Part shown: positions 8,734 to 16,122 of the stretch, in pieces
Position numbering within the stretch: the first letter of the stretch is position 1
Layout of the letters: each line of letters opens with the position of its first letter
From: Flavobacteriaceae bacterium
GTDB taxonomy: Bacteria; Bacteroidota; Bacteroidia; Flavobacteriales; Flavobacteriaceae
DNA: 38,666 bases
Assembly (NCBI GenBank): GCA_013215095.1
Contig: JABSPM010000029.1
Location: 1 to 38,666, forward strand
Direction of reading: 5' to 3'
The notes under the pieces: generated by a model
Seen by the model: the letters and a program-made list of their open reading frames with translations, nothing else
Database searches by the model: none
What the model was told of the DNA's origin: nothing
Made by a program: the position numbers and the translations under genes

Positions 8734-9657
8734 TTAGTCCTCTTTCTTTTTATTTGTATTTTTCATAGCCTCACCTATTTGATTACTTGCTGCAAAACTT
8801 GCTACCATATCGTTAAGCATATTACTTCCTGCTTGTGGAGAATTTGGTAATAAAATTAAGTTACTATTGGTTTCCTCTCCAATAGATTGAAGCGTATCAT
8901 AATGTTGTGTTACAACAATTAATGCAGAGGCTTCTTGAGAGTTGATGCCAACGCGGTTTAATACTTCTACGGATTCTTCCAATCCACGTGCAATTTCACG
9001 ACGCTGATCCGCAATACCCTGTCCTTGTAAACGCTTACTTTCTGCTTCTGCTTTTGCTTTTTCAACGATTAAAATACGCTGTGCATCTCCTTCGTATTGC
9101 GCTGCTACTTTTTCACGTTCAGAAGCATTAATTCTGTTCATAGCAGCTTTTACTTGTGCATCTGGATCTATATCGGTAACTAAGGTTTTAATGATGTCGT
9201 ATCCATAATTTAGCATGGCTTCATTTAATTCTGTTTTTACAGCAATAGCAATATCATCTTTTTTTACAAAAACATCGTCTAATTTCATTTTTGGTACTTC
9301 TGCACGTACCACATCAAAGACATAAGATGTAATTTGGTCATGTGGATAATCTAATTTATAAAAGGCATCATATACCTTATCTTTAATCACTTTGTATTGC
9401 ACAGAAACCTTTAAGCGCACAAATACATCATCTAATGTTTTGGTCTCTACAATAACATCTAATTGTTGAATTTTTAAACTTAAGCGACCAGCAATGCGAT
9501 CTACCAAAGGAATTTTTAATTGCAAACCAGACTGTCGGATACTTTGAAATTTTCCAAAACGCTCCACTATAACAGCTGTTTGTTGTTTGACGATAAAAAA
9601 TGCAGAAATAAAAATTAATAGTCCAAAAACTAAAATTGGTATTAAGAAAATAGGCAT
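8734..9657 (-). CDS. SPFH/Band 7 (stomatin/QmcA-like) membrane protein
   Basis: A 307-residue membrane-anchored protein of the stomatin/prohibitin/flotillin superfamily. One N-terminal hydrophobic segment (residues 2-24) precedes the Band 7 domain (about 25-185), starting with the typical QQTAVIVERFGKFQSIRQSGLQLKIP pattern, here KIPLVDR near residue 50. A charged helical coiled-coil region with EREKVAAQYEGDAQ and EKAKAEAES follows. The C-terminus is Asn- and Lys-rich. Members form large oligomers that organise membrane microdomains and modulate proteases such as FtsH; the exact role here is not determined. There is no adjacent nfeD-type gene, so it matches a QmcA-like stand-alone stomatin better than an NfeD-linked one. 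Confidence 0.9.
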   Translation of the reverse strand: MPIFLIPILVFGLLIFISAFFIVKQQTAVIVERFGKFQSIRQSGLQLKIPLVDRIAGRLSLKIQQLDVIVETKTLDDVFVRLKVSVQYKVIKDKVYDAFYKLDYPHDQITSYVFDVVRAEVPKMKLDDVFVKKDDIAIAVKTELNEAMLNYGYDIIKTLVTDIDPDAQVKAAMNRINASEREKVAAQYEGDAQRILIVEKAKAEAESKRLQGQGIADQRREIARGLEESVEVLNRVGINSQEASALIVVTQHYDTLQSIGEETNSNLILLPNSPQAGSNMLNDMVASFAASNQIGEAMKNTNKKKED

Positions 9658-10002
9658 AATATATGTTTTAAGGGTTATAAAATATTTCGTACTAATTTAA
9701 ATGATATTTATTTGTAAAATAGCAATAAATCTTACAAAAATAACTAATTGTTAGTAGCTATCTTTATGAGGATTGTTACAGATTATTGAAAATATAATTT
9801 ATAAACTATAGAAGAGCGCATTAAATACTTGTTTTTGAAATATGTCATAGTGTGTATTGAGAATATATTGAAGACTCTGTACAATAAGGTTTTTATAAAA
9901 AACAAGGCATGAGCATTAAACACCTTCTGAATGCTATAGGATATTTTTATGCATGTGTTGCGTTTGTTATTCAGAAGGCGTAAATAGTTTATATTAAATG
10001 TA
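9658..10002. other. Intergenic region between gltX and the SPFH gene
   Basis: 345 AT-rich nucleotides downstream of gltX and upstream of the SPFH gene. On the minus strand 9735-9742 reads TATTTTTG, a possible -7 element for the SPFH gene with a long leader. Near gltX there is a long-range inverted repeat (9923-9932 with 9969-9978). No coding potential was seen. Confidence 0.4.
9923..9978. repeat. Inverted repeat downstream of gltX
   Basis: CCTTCTGAAT at 9923-9932 is the exact reverse complement of ATTCAGAAGG at 9969-9978, 36 nt apart, with further outer pairing after one mismatch. No T-run follows on the minus strand, so it is not a standard intrinsic terminator. It could still shape the gltX 3' end or be a small repeat relic. 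Confidence 0.5.
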
Positions 10003-11529
10003 TTACATCGTTTCTATAGCGTTTTCTATGCGTTTGATAGATTCGTTTTTACCAATCATAAACATAATATCAAACACATCAGGACCTTGCAATGCACCAA
10101 CCAAAGCTAGTCGTAATGGCATCATCACTTTTCCAAAGCCTATTTCGTTTGATGTTATCCAAGCTTTGATTGTATTTTGAAGATTTTCAGCAGTAACATT
10201 TTCAATACTTTCAACCAATTCTTTTAATGTTTCTAAGATCTCTTTAGTTCCGTCTTTAAATGCTTTTTTAGAAGCTTTTTCATCGTACTGCCTTGGTGCT
10301 ACAAAGAAATAGTTAGCCAAGTTCCAAAAGTCATTTACAAAGGTTGCACGTTCTTTTACTAAGTCTATAACCATTGCAATATAGCCTTCATCGATATTAG
10401 CTAATTCTGGTTGCATGTTTTTAAATGCTTTAGCTAAATCTGTATGAGATTGCTCTTGCATATAATGATGGTTAAACCATTTCGTTTTATCTGGATCAAA
10501 ACGTGCTCCAGACTTATTTACGTTATTTAAATCAAAAGCATTTACCAAATCGTCTAGGGCAAATATTTCTTGTTCAGTTCCTGGGTTCCATCCCAAAAAG
10601 GCTAAGAAGTTAACTACGGTTTCTGGAAAATACCCATCTTCTTTATAGCCTCGTGAAATAGCTTTAGTTTTTGGATCTGTCCATGCTAATGGAAATACAG
10701 GGAATCCCAATTTATCACCATCCCGTTTGTTTAATTTTCCTTTTCCTGTTGGTTTTAAAATTAAGGGTAAATGTGCAAATTCTGGTGCTTCCCAACCAAA
10801 AGCTGCATATAATTGGAAGTGCAGTGCTAAAGAAGGTAACCATTCTTCACCACGAATTACATGGGATATTTCCATTAAATAATCATCTACAATATTTGCC
10901 AAATGATACGTTGGCATGCCATCAGCTTTAAATAAGACTTTATCATCTAATGTATTGGTGTCAATTTTAATATCTCCACGAATAATATCTTTTAAGTGTA
11001 GCGTTTCATCTTTAGGCGATAAAAAACGAACCACATAATCATCTCCAGAAACAATTTTATGTTGTGTTTCTTCAGGAGTTAAGGTTAAAGAATTTACCAA
11101 ATGTCCTTTGTCTCTGTTGTGCCAATTGTATATAAAAGTTTTACCTTCTGCTTCGTATTGTTTTCTGTGTGCATCTAATTGTTCCGCAGTATCAAAGGCA
11201 TAATAGGCTTTGCCTTCATTAATTAATTGTTCTACATACTGTTTATATAAATGTTTGCGCTCGCTTTGTCGGTAAGGTCCAAATTGTTCATTTTTTCCTG
11301 GACCTTCATCAAAAGGAAAGCCACACCATTCTAAAGCGTTAACAATATAATCTTCAGCACCTTCAACATAGCGTTTTTGGTCTGTATCTTCAATGCGAAG
11401 TACAAAGGTTCCTTTATGTTTTTTAGCAAATAAATAATTAAAAAGGGCTGTTCTTACGCCTCCAATATGTAAAGGTCCTGTGGGGCTTGGTGCAAATCGC
11501 ACACGAATGTTCTTACTCATGTTTGTCAT
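10003..11529 (-). CDS. gltX: Glutamyl-tRNA synthetase
   Basis: Charges tRNA-Glu in the cytoplasm. The catalytic signature RFAPSPTGPLHIGGVRTALF lies at the N-terminus, with HIGG as the HIGH motif, followed by FVLRIEDTDQKRYV. The KMSKS loop is the variant KLNKRDGDKLGFP. At 508 residues it is a full-length bacterial GluRS with the C-terminal anticodon-binding helical domain. Two candidate ATGs exist: 11529 (MTNMSKN) and 11520 (MSKNIRVRF). The -7 word ends only 11 nt before the first, so the second is at least as likely. With GlnRS also encoded in this window, direct glutaminylation is available and GluRS can be the discriminating type. Confidence 0.96.
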   Translation of the reverse strand: MTNMSKNIRVRFAPSPTGPLHIGGVRTALFNYLFAKKHKGTFVLRIEDTDQKRYVEGAEDYIVNALEWCGFPFDEGPGKNEQFGPYRQSERKHLYKQYVEQLINEGKAYYAFDTAEQLDAHRKQYEAEGKTFIYNWHNRDKGHLVNSLTLTPEETQHKIVSGDDYVVRFLSPKDETLHLKDIIRGDIKIDTNTLDDKVLFKADGMPTYHLANIVDDYLMEISHVIRGEEWLPSLALHFQLYAAFGWEAPEFAHLPLILKPTGKGKLNKRDGDKLGFPVFPLAWTDPKTKAISRGYKEDGYFPETVVNFLAFLGWNPGTEQEIFALDDLVNAFDLNNVNKSGARFDPDKTKWFNHHYMQEQSHTDLAKAFKNMQPELANIDEGYIAMVIDLVKERATFVNDFWNLANYFFVAPRQYDEKASKKAFKDGTKEILETLKELVESIENVTAENLQNTIKAWITSNEIGFGKVMMPLRLALVGALQGPDVFDIMFMIGKNESIKRIENAIETM

Positions 11530-11540
11530 TTAATAGGGTA

Positions 11541-11548
11541 CAAAGATA
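11541..11548 (-). promoter_or_regulatory. Predicted -7 element of the gltX promoter
   Basis: The minus strand reads TATCTTTG, matching TAnnTTTG, 11 nt from ATG 11529 and 20 nt from ATG 11520. A very short leader results. Confidence 0.55.
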
Positions 11549-11580
11549 ATTTGATAAGTTAAGCAAGCAAAGAAAATAAT

Positions 11581-11612
11581 AAAAGCACCGAAAATCTTAG
11601 GTGCTTTTTTAT
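11581..11612. terminator. Hairpin terminator upstream of gltX
   Basis: AAAAGCACC (11581-11589) pairs with GGTGCTTTT (11600-11608) around a 10-nt loop, with a T-run on the plus strand and TTTTATT on the minus strand. Because gltX reads leftward from 11529, on the minus strand this would end transcription arriving from the adhesin relic, insulating gltX. Confidence 0.75.
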
Positions 11613-11642
11613 ATTCAATTATAATATATTAACAATCGGGGT

Positions 11643-12139
11643 CTATAATTTAAATTGCAGTTCAGTATTGTAACATCCTGTTTCTAGTTTTGCTTTTGCG
11701 TATTTAAATAGTTTGAACACTTAGAGCAATATTATTATATCTTGATGGAATAGTATTTACATTAGTATCACCTTGGTTTTCATGATAAATCATTCTATAT
11801 CCTGAAATACCTTGAAGTACTTGAGCATCTAATTGAGTTAGGTCAAATGTTGAACAACCATCGCAGTTGCCATCACAATCTGTTAATGATAAACCTGTTG
11901 GAATCAAAACGTATGGATGTACAATTAAATGTAAAGTTGAGATTTGTTATAAAATACTTGTTTCTAGATTTTTTTTTGTAAGGACTAGTAAAAGCATGGA
12001 GTAAAACATTAGTATATTCTTTAGTTTCATGATAGGTAATGAAAAGATAAATAGGACCATTTAAAAAATGACTATCCATGCTAGTTAAATCAAAATCAGA
12101 AAGATCATTACTATTATAATCATATCTTTTAAAATTCAA
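11643..12139 (-). pseudogene. Decayed T9SS adhesin repeat protein (remnant)
   Basis: Two overlapping minus-strand reading frames (about 12139-11873 and 11907-11704) each carry one copy of a repeat typical of very large Flavobacteriaceae surface adhesins. Copy 1 has SDFDLTSMDSHFLNG then ITYHETKEYTNV. Copy 2 has STFDLTQLDAQVLQG then MIYHENQGDTNV. Upstream of copy 2, the frame also reads STLHLIVHPYVLIPTGLSL, the usual linker, but it follows a TAA stop. A third frame segment down to 11643 reads ETGCYNTELQFKL, the expected end of the repeat. At least two frame shifts, no ATG, no signal peptide and no sorting domain mark it as a relic. Expression is unlikely. Positions 12140-12284 hold nothing recognisable except a possible promoter for the next gene. 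Confidence 0.7.
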
Positions 12140-12284
12140 ATATTAGCAAGTAAAAACCTATAAGTGTTTTAAATCTTTCATTGGAACAGAAATTAAGATT
12201 AAGACGATATCAAAATGTTATCTTAAAAGCACGTTAAGTTAATAATAATATTGTAATTTTATTAGTTCATAAAATTTAAGTGGT

Positions 12285-15200
12285 TTGAGTAGTTTTGAGA
12301 TTATACAGAACAAGTTAGAGGAGTTCATAACAAAGTACTATATCAATGCCTTGATAAAAGGAATAATCTTGTTTATTGCCATAGGGTTATTGTATTTCTT
12401 ATTTACATTATTTATTGAGCATATGCTATGGTTAGAACCATGGGGAAGAACCTTACTATTTTGGATGTTTGTAAGTGTTGAATTAGGTTTATTCGTACGA
12501 TTTATAATTTTCCCTTTGGCCAGATTGTTTAAATTGAAAAAGGGACTTAACTATCAAGAGGCGTCAGAGATTATTGGTGACCATTTTCCAGAAGTTAGTG
12601 ACAAGCTATTAAATGTATTACAGTTAAATTCACATGCAAAACCTTCAGAATTACTGTTGGCAAGTATAGAACAGAAGTCTACAAATTTAAAACCTGTACC
12701 CTTTAAACTTGCTATTCGCTTGAGTCACAATACGAAATATTTAAAGTATCTAGCGATACCAATTTTAATTATTTTAATGTCTTATGCTACAGGCAAGATG
12801 AATTGGTTTAACGATAGTTATCAACGTATGGTCAATTATCAAATGGCATATGAACCGCCAGCACCTTTTCAATTCTTTATAAATAATAATATACTACAGG
12901 CGATAGAGAATACGGCGTTTACTTTAATGATTAGAACTGAAGGAGATGTCATTCCAGAGGACGTTCAAATTGTATTTAATGAAGAAACATATTACTTAGA
13001 AAATCTTAGTCCAGGTTTGTTTAAATATACTTTCACAGAACCTAAACATGATATTGATTTCAGGTTGTTGTCTAATAATGTAAGTTCAAAACTGTATACT
13101 TTAGAAGTTGTACAAACACCTTCCGTCATGTCTATGAAGATGATTTTAGATTATCCTTCATACACATATAAAAAGGACGAAATCCTTGAAAATACGGGAA
13201 ATGCCATTATACCTCAAGGAACTAATGTCACTTGGGTTTTAGACACGAAATCCACAGAATTGGTTACTTTTGGACAAGAGGACTCTACGTATCATTTCAC
13301 TGGAACGCATAATACCTTTAAGTTTTCTAAACAGTTCTATGCATCTACCGAATATATGATTAAGACAAGTAACCTTAAATTAAAGGAATATGAAGCATTA
13401 GGATACAAATTAGATGTAATTCGTGATGCGCACCCTGAGATTACTGTAAAAATGAAGCGTGATTCAATAGATATAGAAACCATGTATTTCTATGGTCAAA
13501 TGAATGACGATTATGGGTTAACGAAATTACAAATGGTTTATGTTCCCACAGATAATGTTAAGGATATACAAAAGATTGAAATACCTATTGAAAAAGGAAA
13601 TTTTGATGAGTTTATTGAGGTGTTTCCAAATCAATTACAGCTTCAGGAGGGTATCAGTTATGAAGTGTACTTTGAAGTCTTTGATAATGATGCGATACAT
13701 AATTTCAAAAAGACGAAAAGCGACGTCTTTATCTATAGAAAGTTGTCGGCTGAAGAAAAAACGTCTAATCAACTTAAAGACCAAAAAGAAGCGATTGATG
13801 GTATGAATAAGTCCCTAGAGGAACTAAAAATTCAAAATAAGGAACTAAAACAATTTTCAAAAACACAAAAGGAACAAAGGATATTAAATTTTAGTGATAA
13901 AAAGAAATTAGACGAGGTTTTGAAGCGTCAAAAGGAACAAGACAAAATGATGCAAAATTTCAATAAAAAATTGAAGCAAAATTTAGAGAAATTAGAAAAA
14001 ACGAATGAAAAGGACAAGTTTAAGGAGCAATTAGAAAAGCGCTTAGAACAGCAACACGAGCAATTAAAAAAGGATGAGGAGCTTCTTAAAGAACTTGAAA
14101 AGTTAGCTAAAAAAATGCCTAAAGAAGAATTGGCAAAAAAATTAGAAAATCTGTCGAAGCAAAACAAGAATAAGAAGCGAAGTTTAGAGCAACTCCTAGA
14201 ATTGACCAAACGTTATTTTGTGTCAAAAAAAATGGAACAAGTAAAAGACCAACTTGATGCGATGGCAAAAGAACAAGAGGAGCTTTCAGATGCCAAAGAA
14301 GAGGAGAATACTAAATCGAAGCAAGAAGAATTAAATAAAGATTTTAAAGAGCTGCAAAAGGAGTTAGACGATATAAGAAAAGAAAATGAAAGTTTAAATG
14401 AACCTATAGAACTGCCAAAGACAAAAGACTTAGAAAAAGAAGTCATATATGAGCAAGAAAAGGCAACTGAAAAGTTAGGTGAAAAGGAAAAAACTGATAC
14501 ACCTGAAGATGCTAAGACTCAAACGAAAAAGGCAAAAAAAAACCAGAAAAAAGCAGCTCAAAAAATGAAAGAGATGGGCCAAGGAATGATGAAAATGATG
14601 AAGATGGGAGGAAGAAATCAAATGACCGAGGATATCGATATGTTACGACAAATATTGGATAATCTATTGGTGTTTTCTTTTGAGCAAGAGGAACTAATGT
14701 TGCGATTCAAGCAAATAGAGGTAAATCACAATTTATATGCTAAAAGTTTAAGAAAGCAACAAAGTTTACGTACCCATTTTGAACATGTTGATGACAGTTT
14801 GTTTGCCTTGTCTTTGCGACAACCTAGGATTTCAGAACATATTAATAAAGAGATTAATGATGTTTATTTTTATGTGGACAAAGCAATGGTGGAGTTTTCC
14901 GAAAATAAAATAAACCAAGGTGTAGCAGCTCAGCAATATATTACTACTTCGACTAATAATTTGGCTAATTTTTTAAGTAATACATTGGAAAATATGGAAA
15001 GAGAAATGGAACCATCACAGGGTCAAGGTGAGGGTAAAGGTAAAGGAGAATCACAATTACCCGATATTATTATGGGTCAGAAAGCTTTGAATGAAAAAAT
15101 GCAACAAGGCATGGATAAGAAAGAAGGTAAATCAAAAGGGGAAGAAGAGGGCGGTCAAGAAGGCGAAAAAAATAAAGGCGATAAGGATGGTACTAAGAGT

Positions 15201-15662
15201 GGAGAGGGTAATGGACAAAATAAAGGAGAGGGAGAAAACCAATCCGAGGAACATCATGGTGAATTATTCGAAATCTACCAACGTCAACAGCAACTTAGAG
15301 AACAATTACAAAACAGATTGGCCAAGGAAGGATTAAAAGGTAATGCTAGTGTATTAGTTAAGAAAATGGAGGATGTGGAACAGGACTTATTAAATTCTGG
15401 TTTTACCAATCAAACCTTGCAAAAAATGATGGAATTGCAGCATCAGTTACTCAAACTTGAAAACGCTACATTTCAACAAGGAGAAGAACAAAAGCGAAAA
15501 TCTATAACTAATACTGCTAAATATCGAAACTCCAATGTTTCAAAAATCAAACAAGGAAAAGAATATTTTAACACAACAGAAATATTAAATCGACAAGCAC
15601 TACCTTTGCATCAAAACTATAAAAAGAAGGTACAAGCCTATTTTAAAGATAAAGATGATTGA
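12285..15662 (+). CDS. DUF4175 family membrane-anchored coiled-coil protein
   Basis: A 1125-residue protein of the large DUF4175 family found in Bacteroidota. Hydrophobic segments lie at about residues 23-45, 56-78 and 147-163, so the N-terminus is membrane-anchored. A mainly beta region (about 180-490) follows, then a very long Lys/Glu/Gln-rich coiled coil (about 490-770) with a Met/Lys-rich break (MKEMGQGMMKMMKMGG), a helical region, and a low-complexity Gly/Glu/Lys stretch at about 905-985. The function is not established; an envelope or gliding-related scaffold is speculative. No ATG precedes the conserved start, so TTG at 12285 (MSSFEII) is used; a stop lies five codons upstream in frame. 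It overlaps ybeY by 8 nt. Confidence 0.85.
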   Translation: MSSFEIIQNKLEEFITKYYINALIKGIILFIAIGLLYFLFTLFIEHMLWLEPWGRTLLFWMFVSVELGLFVRFIIFPLARLFKLKKGLNYQEASEIIGDHFPEVSDKLLNVLQLNSHAKPSELLLASIEQKSTNLKPVPFKLAIRLSHNTKYLKYLAIPILIILMSYATGKMNWFNDSYQRMVNYQMAYEPPAPFQFFINNNILQAIENTAFTLMIRTEGDVIPEDVQIVFNEETYYLENLSPGLFKYTFTEPKHDIDFRLLSNNVSSKLYTLEVVQTPSVMSMKMILDYPSYTYKKDEILENTGNAIIPQGTNVTWVLDTKSTELVTFGQEDSTYHFTGTHNTFKFSKQFYASTEYMIKTSNLKLKEYEALGYKLDVIRDAHPEITVKMKRDSIDIETMYFYGQMNDDYGLTKLQMVYVPTDNVKDIQKIEIPIEKGNFDEFIEVFPNQLQLQEGISYEVYFEVFDNDAIHNFKKTKSDVFIYRKLSAEEKTSNQLKDQKEAIDGMNKSLEELKIQNKELKQFSKTQKEQRILNFSDKKKLDEVLKRQKEQDKMMQNFNKKLKQNLEKLEKTNEKDKFKEQLEKRLEQQHEQLKKDEELLKELEKLAKKMPKEELAKKLENLSKQNKNKKRSLEQLLELTKRYFVSKKMEQVKDQLDAMAKEQEELSDAKEEENTKSKQEELNKDFKELQKELDDIRKENESLNEPIELPKTKDLEKEVIYEQEKATEKLGEKEKTDTPEDAKTQTKKAKKNQKKAAQKMKEMGQGMMKMMKMGGRNQMTEDIDMLRQILDNLLVFSFEQEELMLRFKQIEVNHNLYAKSLRKQQSLRTHFEHVDDSLFALSLRQPRISEHINKEINDVYFYVDKAMVEFSENKINQGVAAQQYITTSTNNLANFLSNTLENMEREMEPSQGQGEGKGKGESQLPDIIMGQKALNEKMQQGMDKKEGKSKGEEEGGQEGEKNKGDKDGTKSGEGNGQNKGEGENQSEEHHGELFEIYQRQQQLREQLQNRLAKEGLKGNASVLVKKMEDVEQDLLNSGFTNQTLQKMMELQHQLLKLENATFQQGEEQKRKSITNTAKYRNSNVSKIKQGKEYFNTTEILNRQALPLHQNYKKKVQAYFKDKDD

Positions 15663-16062
15663 TTTTAATTACGAAGTAGAATTTAAATTGAATAATGAAA
15701 TCCGTTATAAGGAGTGGATTACGGATAGTATTAGTTCAGAGGGTTTTGTTTTAGGGGATATTAATTATGTTTTTTGTGACGATGATTATTTGCATAAGAT
15801 CAATGTAGAATATCTCAATCATGATACATTAACCGATATTATTAGTTTTGACTATTCGGTAGGAAAAGAGTTACACGGTGATATTTTTATTTCGGTAGAA
15901 AGAGTAGAAGAGAATTCCCGTGATTTTGGTGTCACTTTTGAAAACGAACTGCAGCGTGTAATTATTCATGGTGTACTGCATTATTGTGGCTACAAGGATA
16001 AATCAGAAAATGATTCTAAGGAGATGCGTGTGAAGGAAGAGTATTATATGGGTGTGTTTTAA
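15655..16062 (+). CDS. ybeY: Endoribonuclease YbeY (rRNA maturation)
   Basis: A metal-dependent endoribonuclease involved in 16S rRNA 3'-end maturation and ribosome quality control. The 135-residue size is normal. The N-terminal part has INVEYLNHDTLTDIISFDY, matching the family segment NxxYRxxDxPTDVLSF, and GDIFIS. The active-site motif is HGVLHYCGYKD: His105 and His109 are present, while the third ligand position, usually His in proteobacteria, is Asp115. I believe a GYKDK ending is usual in Bacteroidota YbeY, so the enzyme is probably active. Its start lies inside the end of the DUF4175 gene, suggesting translational coupling. Confidence 0.92.
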   Translation: MIDFNYEVEFKLNNEIRYKEWITDSISSEGFVLGDINYVFCDDDYLHKINVEYLNHDTLTDIISFDYSVGKELHGDIFISVERVEENSRDFGVTFENELQRVIIHGVLHYCGYKDKSENDSKEMRVKEEYYMGVF

Positions 16063-16103
16063 TATGCATACTGTAGTTAAAATTTACAATATAAAATTAA
16101 GAA

Positions 16104-16119
16104 TGTTTCACGTGGAACA
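16104..16119. promoter_or_regulatory. parS: parS-type ParB binding site 1
   Basis: TGTTTCACGTGGAACA fits every position of the broadly conserved chromosomal parS consensus TGTTNCACGTGNAACA. It ends 3 nt before the mnmG start codon, so bound ParB would sit over the mnmG translation start region of the DNA. A second site lies just after mnmG. Confidence 0.8.
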
Positions 16120-16122
16120 ATT

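Noticed and set aside
8985-8992. CACGTG inside the SPFH gene as a further parS
   Set aside because: The flanks (AATC before, CAAT after) do not extend the palindrome to the parS core, so it is a chance hexamer in coding sequence.
13928-14446. Minus-strand Ser/Phe-rich open frames opposite DUF4175
   Set aside because: They are the antisense of the Lys/Glu/Gln-rich coiled-coil codons, have no homologue-like features, and DUF4175 covers the region.
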